A DNA stretch of 64,000 nt from Burkholderia sp. Nafp2/4-1b (GCF_003635165.1 NZ_ML058616.1:62001-126000); one strand, 5' to 3'. Shown: positions 33,101 through 42,792, counted from the first letter of the stretch. Made by a program: numbers and translations. The notes: a model not told the origin generated them from the sequence alone.

Positions 33101-34456
33101 TCAGCGCTCGGTTTCGCCTTTCGCCGACAGCCCGTAGCGTTTCATCTTCTCGTACAGCGTCGCCTTGCCGACGTGCAGCCGGTCGGCGGTCGCGGCGACC
33201 GCACCGCCCGTCTGGTTCAACGCCTCGGCGATCACCGCGCGCTCGAACTGCTCGATGCGCTCCTTCAGCGTCTGGTCGTTTTCCGCATCGTCGCCGTTCG
33301 CGCCGCCTTCCTGCGGCATGTCGGCGACGCCCAGCACGAAGCGGTCGGCCGCGTTGCGCAGTTCCCGCACGTTGCCGGGCCAGTCGCGCTGCATCAGGCT
33401 CGCGCGCTGCCGGTCGGTCAGCACCGGGGCCGGGCGCTCATAGCGCACGGCCGCGTCGAGCATGAAGTGCTCGAACAGCGGCACGATGTCCTCGCGGCGC
33501 TCGGCAAGCGGCGGCAGCGCGATCGTCACGACGTTGAGCCGGTACAGCAGGTCGCGCCGGAACGTACCGGCCGCGACGAGCTCGCTCATGTCGCCCTTCG
33601 CGGCCGCGACGATGCGGCAGTTCACGCGGATCGGCTGGTTCGAGCCGAGCCGTTCGAGCACGCCGTCCTGCAGCACGCGCAACAGCTTCACCTGCAGCGC
33701 GAGGGGCATGCTTTCGATTTCGTCGAGGAACAGCGTGCCGCCGGATGCGTATTCGAGCTTGCCGACGCGGCGCTTGGCGGCGCCCGTGAACGCGCCGGGT
33801 TCGTAGCCGAACATCTCCGACTCGAACATCGGCTCGGGCAGCGCGCCGCAGTTCACCGCGATGAACGGCTTGTCGCGACGCGGCGACAGCTCGTGCAGGC
33901 TGCGCGCGATCAGCTCCTTGCCGGCGCCGGTGTCGCCGTTGATCAGCACCGATGCGTCGGTCGGCGCGACGTTCGCGATCAGCTTGCGCACCTGTTCGAT
34001 CGCCGGGCTGCGGCCGATGATGCGCGGCGCGACGATGTTCTGGCCGGCCAGCTCGCGCCGCAGCGCATGGTTCTCGAGCACGAGCTCGCGCCGCTCGAGC
34101 GCGCGGCGCACCGTCTCGATCAGCCGCTCGGCTGCGAACGGCTTTTCGATGAAGTCGTAGGCGCCGTCGCGCATGGCCTGCACGGCCATCGAGATGTCGC
34201 CGTGGCCGGTGACGAGGATCACCGGTACGTCGGGCACGCGTTCGCGGCACTGCGCGAGCAGGTCGAGCCCGCTCGCGCCGGGCAGCCGGATGTCGCTGAC
34301 GATCACGCCGGCGTGTTCCGCGACGACCGCCTTGTCGGCCGCCTCGGCCGATTCGAACCCGACGACATCGAACCCCGCGAGCTGGAGGCTCTGCACGCTC
34401 GCCCGGCGAACGAGCGCATCGTCTTCGATATAGATCACTTGCAGCCGGTTGGCCAT
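33101..34456 (-). CDS. dctD: C4-dicarboxylate response regulator DctD
   Basis: This encodes a 451-residue NtrC-family enhancer-binding protein. A receiver domain has its Asp in VSDIRLPG (about residue 54). The central AAA+ domain has GDTGAGKELIARSLHELS, the sigma54-contact loop GAFTGAAK and GTLFLDEIESM. A Fis-type helix-turn-helix ends the protein (ATADRLHVGKATLYEKMKRYGL). The gene follows dctB, so it activates dctA from the sigma54 promoter at 38052-38066. Phosphorylation by DctB at the receiver is inferred from the family. Confidence 0.94.
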   Translation of the reverse strand: MANRLQVIYIEDDALVRRASVQSLQLAGFDVVGFESAEAADKAVVAEHAGVIVSDIRLPGASGLDLLAQCRERVPDVPVILVTGHGDISMAVQAMRDGAYDFIEKPFAAERLIETVRRALERRELVLENHALRRELAGQNIVAPRIIGRSPAIEQVRKLIANVAPTDASVLINGDTGAGKELIARSLHELSPRRDKPFIAVNCGALPEPMFESEMFGYEPGAFTGAAKRRVGKLEYASGGTLFLDEIESMPLALQVKLLRVLQDGVLERLGSNQPIRVNCRIVAAAKGDMSELVAAGTFRRDLLYRLNVVTIALPPLAERREDIVPLFEHFMLDAAVRYERPAPVLTDRQRASLMQRDWPGNVRELRNAADRFVLGVADMPQEGGANGDDAENDQTLKERIEQFERAVIAEALNQTGGAVAATADRLHVGKATLYEKMKRYGLSAKGETER

Positions 34457-34526
34457 CGTAGTCACTTGCTCCTGACAGGTCGCGCAGCGCGGGTAGGCGC
34501 GCGGCGCTCGTTGATGCGGGCGGGCG

Positions 34527-36545
34527 CTAGCGCGAGCCCGCCGGCTCGGACACGGCGTCCGGATGATGTGTGCGTGCACGCCGCAGCGTCAAGACGAACA
34601 GCGCGCCGCCGGACGGGGCGTTGCGCGCAGTCAGCGCGCCGCCCGCGTCGCTCGCGATCGACGACGAGATCGCGAGGCCGAGCCCGAGCCCGCGCCCCAT
34701 TTCCTTGGTCGTGAAGAACGGTTCGAACAGCCGCGGCAGCAGGTCCGGCGCGATGCCGGAACCGTTGTCGCGCACCTCGATCGCGAGCGTCGCGGCCGAC
34801 ACCGCGATCGTCACTTCGATAGCCGGCGCCGCGACGCCGGCGACCGCGTCGAGCGCGTTGCCGAGCAGGTTGATCAGCACCTGTTCGAGGCGCAGGTCCT
34901 CGCAGCGCGCGACGAGTTCCGGATAGTCGCGCGCGAGGTCGAGCGGCGCATCCTGCGCGGGCGACACGGTCGCATCCTGCAGCGTCAGCGTGAGCGCGAC
35001 GCCGCGCATCCGGTCGCCGAGCAGCGCCAGCACGCTGCGCAGCGCGCGCACCACGAGCGCCCGTTCGTTGCGCGGCTTGGCGCGCCCGACGAACAGCTTC
35101 AGCTGGTTGGTGATCTTGCCCATCCGCTCGGTCAGCGCGGCGATCGCTTCGAGGTTCTCGCGCGCGGCGGCCTGCTCGCCGCGATCGAGCAGCACGCGCG
35201 TGTTGTCCGAGAAGCTGCGCAGCGCCGCGAGCGGCTGGTTCAGTTCATGCGTGATGCCGGCCGCCATCTGGCCGAGCGCGGCGAGCTTGCTCGCCTGGAT
35301 CAGTTCGTCGTGCGCGGCGCGCAACTCCTGTTCCGCGCGAATCCGGTCGCCGACTTCCTTCTGCAATTGCTCGTTCGCTTCCGACAGGTCGGCCGTGCGC
35401 TCTTCGACGCGCCGGTTCAGCTCCGCATACGCCTGCTGCAGCAGCGCGCGGCCGCGGATCATCTCGCGCACGCGTGCGCGGCGCATCCGCCAGTAGAACG
35501 CCAGCAACGCCACCGACACGAAGCCGAAGCCCGTGACGATCGTCGCATTGCGCGCATCGGTGTCGATCGGCGCGATCGGCGCGAGCGTGACGAGCAACCA
35601 GTCGGGTTCGCCGATCCGCCGCTTGCTCGCGAGATAGCGCGGCGCACGCCGGCCGGCGCCGAGCCGCACGATCTCCGCGTCGGGGCCGAGCACCTGCTCG
35701 ACGCGCAACGGCAACGGCGTGACGGGCTGCTGCGCGTACTGGCGCGTTTCGTAGATCGACGCGGCCACGGGCCCCGTGAGCGGGCGCAGCGTGTGGTACT
35801 TCCACGCGGGCACCGACGACAGGAACACGACGCCGTGATTGTCCACGACGACGAGCGGCTCGGACGCATCGGCGCCCTGGAACCATTCGAGATTGAGCTT
35901 CACGACGACGACGCCCGCGATCCTGCCGTCGCGCCATACCGGCTGCGAGATGTAGTAGCCCGGATCGCGCGAGATCGTGCCGATCCCGAAGAAGCGGCCG
36001 ACCTTGCCGCTCATCGCGTCGATGAAATACGGACGAAAACGGTATTCGATCCCGACGAAGCTGTCGGGCGCGCGCCAGTTGCTGGCGGCGACGCACAGGC
36101 CGTCCGCGCCCACCACGTAGGTGACGGTCGCGTGCGCGTGTTCGTTGAGGTCTTCGAGATAGCGGTTCGCGCGCGCGGTGAAATCGGTGCGCTTCGGCTG
36201 GGTGAGCAGATCCTGCACGTACGGATGGCTGCCGAGCAGATAAGGCAGCGATTCGTAACGGTCGAGCGTGCTCTTGAGCGCGTTGGTGGTGCGGTCGACG
36301 CGCACCGCGGCGTTGCGCTGCAGCTCGGCGACGCCGCGCTGCCACGTGACGGTCCACGTCAGCGCGCAGGCCGCCGCGAGCGCGGCGGCAAGCACGACGA
36401 GGATGAGCAGGCGGCGCTTCACGGACGTGACTTCCTGGCGATGCGGATCCCCTATTGTGTCATAGGGCTCCGCATCGCTGCCCTGGCCGCCGCGGCCGCC
36501 GCGCGGCGCGCCGCCTGCGGGCGGTGTCGCCGCCAGCTCGTTCAT
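34527..36545 (-). CDS. dctB: C4-dicarboxylate sensor histidine kinase DctB
   Basis: This encodes a 672-residue membrane kinase. Two membrane helices flank a double-PAS periplasmic domain (about 70-310). The cytoplasmic part starts with a coiled coil (EERTADLSEANEQL), then an H-box with His in GITHELNQPLAALRSFSDN and an ATPase domain with DNGSGIAPDLLPRLFEPF and GRGLGLGLAI. It should autophosphorylate on sensing C4-dicarboxylates and pass phosphate to DctD. The ATG at 36545 is 4 bp after the dctA stop codon but has no good ribosome site; a GTG at 36422 after AGGAAG is a strong alternative, removing 41 residues of Gly/Pro-rich sequence. Confidence 0.93.
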   Translation of the reverse strand: MNELAATPPAGGAPRGGRGGQGSDAEPYDTIGDPHRQEVTSVKRRLLILVVLAAALAAACALTWTVTWQRGVAELQRNAAVRVDRTTNALKSTLDRYESLPYLLGSHPYVQDLLTQPKRTDFTARANRYLEDLNEHAHATVTYVVGADGLCVAASNWRAPDSFVGIEYRFRPYFIDAMSGKVGRFFGIGTISRDPGYYISQPVWRDGRIAGVVVVKLNLEWFQGADASEPLVVVDNHGVVFLSSVPAWKYHTLRPLTGPVAASIYETRQYAQQPVTPLPLRVEQVLGPDAEIVRLGAGRRAPRYLASKRRIGEPDWLLVTLAPIAPIDTDARNATIVTGFGFVSVALLAFYWRMRRARVREMIRGRALLQQAYAELNRRVEERTADLSEANEQLQKEVGDRIRAEQELRAAHDELIQASKLAALGQMAAGITHELNQPLAALRSFSDNTRVLLDRGEQAAARENLEAIAALTERMGKITNQLKLFVGRAKPRNERALVVRALRSVLALLGDRMRGVALTLTLQDATVSPAQDAPLDLARDYPELVARCEDLRLEQVLINLLGNALDAVAGVAAPAIEVTIAVSAATLAIEVRDNGSGIAPDLLPRLFEPFFTTKEMGRGLGLGLAISSSIASDAGGALTARNAPSGGALFVLTLRRARTHHPDAVSEPAGSR

Positions 36546-36549
36546 GACG

Positions 36550-37842
36550 TCAGACGCCGGCCGTCGTCTCGGTCGTCGCGACCTCGCCGCCGCCCTTCAG
36601 CGCCTGGCGCAGCTTGTTGCGGTCGAGCTCCTTCTCCCACGCCGACACGACGACGGTCGCGACGCCGTTGCCGACGATGTTCGTCAGCGCGCGGCATTCG
36701 CTCATGAAGCGGTCGATGCCGAGGATCAGCACCATGCCCGACAGCGGGATCGTCGGCACCACCGCGAGCGTCGCGGCGAGCGTGATGAAGCCCGCGCCCG
36801 TGACGCCGCTCGCGCCCTTCGACGTCAGCATCGCGACCGCGAGCAGCGTGAGCTGCTGCATCCACGTCAGTTCGATGTTGGTCGCCTGCGCGATGAACAG
36901 CACGGCCATCGTCATGTAGATGTTGGTGCCGTCGAGGTTGAACGAGTAGCCGGTCGGCACGACGAGGCCGACGACCGAACGCGAGCAGCCGGCCTTCTCG
37001 AGCTTCTCCATCAGCTGCGGCAGCGCGGCTTCCGACGAGCTCGTGCCGAGCACGATCAGCAGCTCTTCCTTGATGTACGACACGAAGCGGATGATCGAGA
37101 AGCCCGTGACACGCGCGATCGTGCCGAGCACGACCAGCACGAACACGATCGACGTCAGGTAGAACGTGCCGATCAGCTTGAGCAGCGGCACCAGCGAGCC
37201 GACGCCGTACTTGCCGATCGTGAACGCCATCGCGCCGAACGCGCCGATCGGGGCCAGCTTCGTGACGATGTGCACGATGCCGAACAGCACGCGCGTCATG
37301 CCGTCGATGAAGTCGGTCACGACCTTGCCGCGCTCGCCGAGGTGCGCGAGCACGCTGCCGAACAGCAGCGCGATCAGCAGGATCTGCAGGATTTCACCCT
37401 GCGCGAACGCATCGACCATCGTGTTCGGGATGATGTGCATCAGGAAGTCGACCGTCGACTGCCCGTGCGCCTTCTCCGCGTACGACGCGACGGCCTTGCC
37501 GTCGAGCGTCGCCGGATCGATGTTGAAGCCGACGCCCGGACGCAGGATGTGCGTGGCCGCGAGGCCCAGCAGCAGCGCGAAGGTCGACACGATCTCGAAG
37601 TACAGCAGCGCCTTGCCGCCGACGCGGCCGACCTTCTTCATGTCCTCCATGCCGGCGATGCCGGTGACGACCGTACAGAAGATGATCGGACCGATCACCA
37701 TCTTGATCAGCTTGATGAAGCCGTCGCCGAGCGGTTTCATGGCGGTGGCGATCGACGGGTAATAGTGGCCGAGGATCACGCCGACGATGATGGCGAAGAT
37801 CACCTGCACATAGAGCACTTTGTAGAAGGGTTTCTTCTTCAC
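36550..37842 (-). CDS. dctA: C4-dicarboxylate:proton/sodium symporter DctA
   Basis: This encodes a 430-residue DAACS-family transporter for succinate, fumarate and malate. About eight to nine membrane segments and the conserved re-entrant loop motifs are present: GTSSSEAALPQL, VPTGYSFNLDGTNIYM and SKGASGVTGAGFI. The start is a GTG at 37842 (MKKKPFYKVLYVQ) after an AGGA ribosome site. dctB follows immediately, forming dctA-dctB-dctD. A sigma54 promoter and palindromes lie about 200-340 bp upstream. Confidence 0.95.
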   Translation of the reverse strand: MKKKPFYKVLYVQVIFAIIVGVILGHYYPSIATAMKPLGDGFIKLIKMVIGPIIFCTVVTGIAGMEDMKKVGRVGGKALLYFEIVSTFALLLGLAATHILRPGVGFNIDPATLDGKAVASYAEKAHGQSTVDFLMHIIPNTMVDAFAQGEILQILLIALLFGSVLAHLGERGKVVTDFIDGMTRVLFGIVHIVTKLAPIGAFGAMAFTIGKYGVGSLVPLLKLIGTFYLTSIVFVLVVLGTIARVTGFSIIRFVSYIKEELLIVLGTSSSEAALPQLMEKLEKAGCSRSVVGLVVPTGYSFNLDGTNIYMTMAVLFIAQATNIELTWMQQLTLLAVAMLTSKGASGVTGAGFITLAATLAVVPTIPLSGMVLILGIDRFMSECRALTNIVGNGVATVVVSAWEKELDRNKLRQALKGGGEVATTETTAGV

Positions 37843-38051
37843 GATGGTTCCTGCTGAAGTAGATGAGCCGGTGGAAACGGCGTCACGCGCGCAGGCGAAT
37901 GTCTCAGGGGAAAGTCACTCGCCCGCGCGGCTGCCGTGCCGCAACAAGCGATGCCTCAAGACATCCGGAGGGGGAGGAAGGCATTGGTCATCGGTTGTCT
38001 CCTTGCTTGCTGTAGTAGTTCGGCCGGGGGGACGGCCGTGCCTTCTATATC

Positions 38052-38066
38052 GCAAGGTCGATGCCA
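38052..38066 (-). promoter_or_regulatory. Sigma54 (-24/-12) promoter of dctA
   Basis: On the minus strand: TGGCAT-N5-TTGC, GG to GC exactly 10 bp. Transcription would begin near 38040, giving a leader of about 200 bp before the dctA GTG. DctD, a sigma54 activator encoded in the same operon, is the expected regulator. Confidence 0.78.
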
Positions 38067-38125
38067 GGTTTCCGGAACCCCTCAAACCGTTGTTTTCATT
38101 GTATTTCTCATAATGCGGCAGGCAA

Positions 38126-38149
38126 GGAAATCCGGGATTCCGGATTTCC
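38126..38149. promoter_or_regulatory. Perfect palindrome, candidate DctD site
   Basis: GGAAATCCGG and CCGGATTTCC are separated by four bases. It lies about 60-85 bp upstream of the dctA sigma54 promoter, the usual place for enhancer-protein binding. A second palindrome follows at 38159-38178. Confidence 0.55.
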
Positions 38150-38158
38150 GGAAAATAT

Positions 38159-38178
38159 CCGTCCGGCGATCCGGACGG
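38159..38178. promoter_or_regulatory. Second palindrome, candidate DctD site or actP terminator
   Basis: CCGTCCGG and CCGGACGG are separated by four bases. The 22 bp between this stem and the actP stop codon make a terminator role possible, but the T-run on the minus strand is weak (complement of gaaaatat). Confidence 0.45.
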
Positions 38179-38200
38179 TTTCATTGTTTCATCAGACGAA

Positions 38201-39895
38201 TCAGTGCTGCACGGCCCGGCTGGCCAGCACGCCCGTCTGCGCGTAGAACTCCTGCTGCTCGAATGCGTCGCGCTCGCGGCGCGCGCGCTCGCCGCGATCC
38301 GCGAGCGAGCCGACGACGATCCCGACGAACGCGAGCGGCACCGACACGAGCGCCGGGTTGTCGAGAAACACCGCTGCATGCGCGTGGTGCAGCACGTCGA
38401 CCCACACCGACTTCGACAGCACGGTGAGCGCGACCGCCGACGCGAGGCCGAGGCCGCCGCCGAGCACCGCGCCGCGCGTGGTCATCCCGCGCCAGAAGAT
38501 CGACATCGCGAGCACCGGGAAATTCGCGCTGGCCGCCACCGCCGCGACAAGGCCGACCATGAACGCGACGTTCACGTGCTCGAACAGGATCGACAGCGCG
38601 ATCGCGATCGCCGACAGCCCGATCGTCGCCGCGCGCGAGATGCGCATTTCCAGCCGCTCGTCGGGCTTGCCGCGCGCCCACATCTGCGCATACAGGTCGT
38701 GCGAGATCGTGGTGGCGCCGGCGAGCGTCAGCCCGGCGACCACGGCCAGGATCGTCGCGAACGTGACGGCCGCGATGAAGCCGTAGAACCAGTTGCCGCC
38801 CACCGCCTGCGCGAGCTTCACCGCGACCATGTTCGAGCCGCCGAGCAGGTCGTGCGTCAGGTTGAAGGTGCCGTTCGCGCTGAGCCGGAAGAATTCCGGA
38901 TGCTGCGCGAGCAGCACGATGGCCGAGAAGCCGATCACGAAGGTCAGCAGGTAGAAGTAGCCGATGAAGCCGGTCGCGTAGAGCACCGACTTGCGCGCCT
39001 CCTTCGCGTTCGGCACCGTGAAGAAGCGCATCAGGATGTGCGGGAAGCCGGCCGTGCCGAACATCAGCGCGATGCCGAGCGACAGCGCGTTGGCCGGATC
39101 GCGGATCAGCTTGCCGGGCCCCATGATCGACAGCGCGCCCGGATGCACGGCCACCGCGCGACGGAACATCTCGTCGACGCTGAAACCGAACTCGCCGAGC
39201 GCGAGCAATGCGAGCACCGTCGCGCCGCACAGCAGCAGCACGGCCTTGATCACCTGCACCCAGGTGGTTGCGGTCATCCCGCCGAAGAACACGTAGACGA
39301 CCATCAGCACGCCGACGATCAGCTCGGCCGTGCCGTATGACAGCCCGAACAGCAGCTGGATCAGCTTGCCCGCGCCGACCATCTGCACGACGAGGTACAG
39401 CACGACGATCGTCAGCGCGTTCGCGGACGTCAGCAGCCGGATCGGCCGCTGCGCGAAGCGGTACGCGACGACGTCGACGAACGTGAATTTGCCGAGGTTG
39501 CGCAGCGGCTCGGCGATCAGGAACATCACGAACGGCCAGCCGACTAGGAAGCCGATCGAGTAGATCAGCCCGTCGAAGCCGAACATGAACACCATGCCCG
39601 ACAGCCCGAGGAACGATGCGGCCGACATGTAGTCGCCCGCGATCGCGAGCCCGTTCTGCAGCCCGGTGATGCCGCCGCCGGCCGTGTAGAAGTCGCGCGT
39701 CGAGCGCGTGCGGCGGGCGGCCCAGCGCGTGAGCGCGAGCGTCGCGAACACGAACGCGAAGAACATCGCGATCGCCACGGGGTTCAGCTCGACCTTGTCG
39801 GGCATCGGGCCCGCGACGCCGGTCGCGTGGGCGGTGGAGGAAACAAGGGAAACGAGAATGGCCAGCGCGCCGAGCACGCTCGAATTGAATCGCAT
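38201..39895 (-). CDS. actP: Cation/acetate symporter ActP
   Basis: This encodes a 564-residue sodium/solute symporter (SSS) of the ActP type, importing acetate and short carboxylates. A signal-like N-terminus (MRFNSSVLGALAILVSLVSSTAHA) precedes about 13 membrane segments. Family motifs include FYTAGGGITGLQNGLAIAGDYMSAASFLG and GPGKLIRDPANALSLGIALMFGTAGFPHILMRFFTV. The start ATG at 39895 lies 11 bp after DUF485. The paired DUF485 gene is the usual ActP companion (YjcH/ActP). Confidence 0.93.
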   Translation of the reverse strand: MRFNSSVLGALAILVSLVSSTAHATGVAGPMPDKVELNPVAIAMFFAFVFATLALTRWAARRTRSTRDFYTAGGGITGLQNGLAIAGDYMSAASFLGLSGMVFMFGFDGLIYSIGFLVGWPFVMFLIAEPLRNLGKFTFVDVVAYRFAQRPIRLLTSANALTIVVLYLVVQMVGAGKLIQLLFGLSYGTAELIVGVLMVVYVFFGGMTATTWVQVIKAVLLLCGATVLALLALGEFGFSVDEMFRRAVAVHPGALSIMGPGKLIRDPANALSLGIALMFGTAGFPHILMRFFTVPNAKEARKSVLYATGFIGYFYLLTFVIGFSAIVLLAQHPEFFRLSANGTFNLTHDLLGGSNMVAVKLAQAVGGNWFYGFIAAVTFATILAVVAGLTLAGATTISHDLYAQMWARGKPDERLEMRISRAATIGLSAIAIALSILFEHVNVAFMVGLVAAVAASANFPVLAMSIFWRGMTTRGAVLGGGLGLASAVALTVLSKSVWVDVLHHAHAAVFLDNPALVSVPLAFVGIVVGSLADRGERARRERDAFEQQEFYAQTGVLASRAVQH

Positions 39896-39906
39896 GGCGG
39901 CCTCCG

Positions 39907-40212
39907 TCACGAACGCTGCAGGATCGCGTCGACGCGGCGGTCGAACGCACGGTTCGCGCGCAGCACGTAGCACGCGGTCAGGCCGATCGCGATCAGGATG
40001 ATCGCGACGCCCGCGACGATCCCGACCGTGGTCGTCGCACCGCGGTACAGCGGCGCGGCCAGCACGTGCGGCGCGAGCGCGACGAGCAGGATGAAGCCGT
40101 AGTAGGTGGCGATCATCAGCGCGGTGAGCGTGAAGCTGAAGCGGCGCCGCGCCCGCACGAGCTGCTGGTAGTCACGGCGCGCCGTGACCGATTCGATGAC
40201 GGAAAGCTCCAT
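39907..40212 (-). CDS. DUF485 membrane protein (YjcH type)
   Basis: This encodes a 101-residue protein with two membrane helices (about 25-48 and 58-82) and a basic C-terminus, FDRRVDAILQRS. It matches DUF485/YjcH, which is encoded next to actP in many bacteria. The ATG at 40212 has a perfect AGGAG ribosome site. The stop codon lies 11 bp before actP, so both are cotranscribed. Its role is unknown; a helper of the symporter is inferred. Confidence 0.85.
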   Translation of the reverse strand: MELSVIESVTARRDYQQLVRARRRFSFTLTALMIATYYGFILLVALAPHVLAAPLYRGATTTVGIVAGVAIILIAIGLTACYVLRANRAFDRRVDAILQRS

Positions 40213-40408
40213 GGTGTCTCCTGGGTGGACCGAAGCCGGCGCTTCAGCACTTGCTCGGGTCCCATGCTGCGCGGTGGACCGGCGCTGGCGCTTGGGCGCG
40301 AGCTCCAGTCCCCGCAGGGCAAGCGTCTCGTCGTCGCGAGCGCTGTCTTTGGATGGCCGGCGCGTGATCCGAAACCGCCCGCGCCGCGGCGGCAATTCGT
40401 GAAACGCG

Positions 40409-41614
40409 TTACACGATGCGCTCGGCACGCAGCCGCGCGACGTCGTCCGCCGACAGCCCGAGCCAGCCGCCGAGCACGTCGTCGGTATCGGCGCCGAGCA
40501 CCGGCGGCGCACCGCGCACCGGCAGCCGCGCGCCATCGAAGCGATACGGCGGCGCGAGCACGTCGACGCCGCCCGCGACCGGATGCGGCTGCCGCGTGAC
40601 GAGCCCGGCGCGGGTCGCGCGTTCGGACGTCAGCGCTTCGTGCAGTCCGAGCACTTCGCCGCACGGAATGCCGGCTTCGGCGAGCGCCGCGAGCAGCATC
40701 GCGCGCGGCCGCCGTGCGAGTTCGAGACGGAGCTCCGGCAGCAGCGCCGCGCGGTTTTCGGAACGGCCGAGGTTGGTCTTGTAGCGGTCGTCGGCCGCGA
40801 GGTCAGGCCGGCCGATCGCGTCGCAGAAACGCGCGAACTGCGTGTTGTTGCCGACCGTGATCACGAGCGGGCCGTCGGCCGCATCGAACACGCCGTACGG
40901 CACGACCGACGGATGCGCGTTGCCGTAGCGCGGCGGATCCTCGCCCATCAGCAGCGCGTCGAGCCCGTAGTACGCGCTGATCATCAGCCCGCAATCGAAC
41001 AGCGCCATCTCGATGCGGCGCCCGCGGCCCGTCGCATGACGCTCGTACAGCGCGGCGAGGATCGCCTGCGCCGAATACATGCCGGTGAACAGGTCGACCG
41101 CCGCGACACCGAACTTCAGCGGCGGCTGGCCGGCCTCGCCGTTCAGCGCCATCAGCCCCGCCTCGCCCTGCACCACGAGGTCGTAGCCGGGCCGCGCGGC
41201 CTCCGGGCCCGAGCGGTCGTAGCCGGAGATCGCGCAATGCACGAGCCGCGGATTCAGCTCGGCCAGCGCGTCGTAGCCGAGGCCGAGCTTTTCCGCGCCG
41301 CCGCACTTGAAGTTGTGGATCAGCACGTCGGCCTGCGCGGCCAGCTCGCGTGCGAGACGCTGCCCTTCGTCCGTCTGCAGGTCGACGCAGATCGACCGCT
41401 TGCTGCGGTTCACGCTGTTGAAATAGGTCGTCTCGGTATCGCCAATCCGCAGCCCCCAGTCGCGCGTGTCGTCGCCGCGCGCCGGATGCTCGACCTTGAT
41501 CACCTCCGCGCCGAAATCGGCGAGCACCATCGCGCTCCACGGGCCCGCGAGCACGCGCGAGAAATCGAGCACCTTCACGCCGGCCAGCGGCAATGCGCGC
41601 ACGTCGTTCGTCAT
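40409..41614 (-). CDS. CaiB/BaiF family III CoA-transferase
   Basis: This encodes a 401-residue family III CoA-transferase that moves CoA between carboxylic acids. The catalytic Asp is in GYDLVVQGEAGLMALNGE, the equivalent of the family's conserved Asp, and VLDFSRVLAGPWSAMVLADFGAEVIKVE is the N-terminal landmark. It is last in a transcript with two acyl-CoA dehydrogenases and a hydratase/dehydrogenase, so it probably activates the acid, or recycles CoA, for that beta-oxidation route. The ATG at 41614 has a GGAGGAG site. Confidence 0.9.
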   Translation of the reverse strand: MTNDVRALPLAGVKVLDFSRVLAGPWSAMVLADFGAEVIKVEHPARGDDTRDWGLRIGDTETTYFNSVNRSKRSICVDLQTDEGQRLARELAAQADVLIHNFKCGGAEKLGLGYDALAELNPRLVHCAISGYDRSGPEAARPGYDLVVQGEAGLMALNGEAGQPPLKFGVAAVDLFTGMYSAQAILAALYERHATGRGRRIEMALFDCGLMISAYYGLDALLMGEDPPRYGNAHPSVVPYGVFDAADGPLVITVGNNTQFARFCDAIGRPDLAADDRYKTNLGRSENRAALLPELRLELARRPRAMLLAALAEAGIPCGEVLGLHEALTSERATRAGLVTRQPHPVAGGVDVLAPPYRFDGARLPVRGAPPVLGADTDDVLGGWLGLSADDVARLRAERIV

Positions 41615-41646
41615 CGTTGTCTCCTCCATTCGCGTCGTCCGTTTTT

Positions 41647-42792
41647 TTACTGTTTCGACAGCGCGATGTAGCGCGCGAGATGGTGATCCTCGTCGCCGAG
41701 CTGGTGATCGATCATCACGAGCCGCTTCGCGTAATGCGACAGCGGCAGCTCCCATGTCATCCCGATTCCGCCGTGCAGCTGGATGCTTTCCTCGGCGACC
41801 AGCGTGCCGATCCGGCCGATGCTGTATTTCGCCGCCGCAAGCGATCGCTCGCGCACCGTGCGCGGCGCGTCGAGTTGCGCGGCCGCGTTGATCACCGCCG
41901 AGCGCGCCTGCTCGACTTCGAGCAGCAGGTCGGCCATCCGGTGCTGGAGCGCCTGGAAGCTGCCGATCGGCATGCCGAACTGCTTGCGCGTGCGCAGGTA
42001 GTCGAGCGTCGCTTCCTTCGCGACGTCCATCGCACCGAGCGCTTCCGCCGACAACGCGAGCAGCCCGTAGCCGAGCACGCGTTCGAGCAGCGCGGCGCCG
42101 GCTTCGCCATCGTGAGCCTGCGGCGCACCGAGCGCGGCATCGGCCGGCAGCGCGACGCGCTCGAAGCCCACTTCGGCCGCGCGGCCGCCGTCGACCTTCC
42201 GGTAGTCGCGCAGCGACACGCCCGGCGCGTCGGCCGGCACGACGAACAGGCCGATCCCCGCCGCGTCGTCGTCATCACCGGACACGCGCGCACTCACGAC
42301 AAAGAACGCCGCCTGCGCAGCCTGGTCGACGACGCCCTTCGCGCCCGTCAGCAGCCAGCCGTCGCCGGCACGTTCGGCGCGCGTGCGCACGGTCGTCAGT
42401 TCGTAGTGCGAGCCCGGTTCGTCGTGCGCGAACGCGGCGCTCGCGCTGCCGTCGATCAGCGCGGCGAGCCGCGCGCGATGCGCATCGCCGCCGGCGAGCG
42501 CGAGCGCACGGCCCGCGAGCAGCGCGCCGAGGAACGGCTCGACGACGAGCCCGCGGCCGAGACATTCGAACACCACGGCGATGTCGAAGCCCCCGCCGCC
42601 GAACCCGCCGTCGGTTTCGGGAAACAGCGCGCCGATCGCGCCGAGCTCGGCGAAGCGCTGCCACATCGTGCGATCGAAGCCTTCGGCCGACTGCGCGATG
42701 CGGTCGCGCACCGGGAACGCGTACTGTTCGGCGATGAAGCGGTTCAACGTATCCGCCAGCATCCGGCGGTCTTCTGTGTGCTGGAAATCCAT
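41647..42792 (-). CDS. Acyl-CoA dehydrogenase, PimD-like small subunit
   Basis: This encodes a 381-residue flavin acyl-CoA dehydrogenase resembling the small subunit (PimD) of pimeloyl-CoA dehydrogenase. N-terminal helices begin MDFQHTEDRRMLADTLNRFIAEQY; the FAD loop is LHGGIGMTWELPLSHYAKRL. The usual catalytic glutamate motif in the last helix is not evident, which fits the idea that it is the non-catalytic partner in a heterodimer. It starts 14 bp after the large subunit gene. Confidence 0.85.
   Translation of the reverse strand: MDFQHTEDRRMLADTLNRFIAEQYAFPVRDRIAQSAEGFDRTMWQRFAELGAIGALFPETDGGFGGGGFDIAVVFECLGRGLVVEPFLGALLAGRALALAGGDAHRARLAALIDGSASAAFAHDEPGSHYELTTVRTRAERAGDGWLLTGAKGVVDQAAQAAFFVVSARVSGDDDDAAGIGLFVVPADAPGVSLRDYRKVDGGRAAEVGFERVALPADAALGAPQAHDGEAGAALLERVLGYGLLALSAEALGAMDVAKEATLDYLRTRKQFGMPIGSFQALQHRMADLLLEVEQARSAVINAAAQLDAPRTVRERSLAAAKYSIGRIGTLVAEESIQLHGGIGMTWELPLSHYAKRLVMIDHQLGDEDHHLARYIALSKQ

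Larger units (their letters stand above)
37843..38200. other. Regulatory spacer upstream of dctA
   Basis: The 358-bp spacer holds no gene. It contains the sigma54 promoter of dctA (38052-38066), a short TTCCGGAA dyad (38070-38077), a perfect 10-bp palindrome (38126-38149) and a second 8-bp one (38159-38178). The 38159-38178 stem also lies close to the actP stop codon and could partly act as its terminator. Confidence 0.65.
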
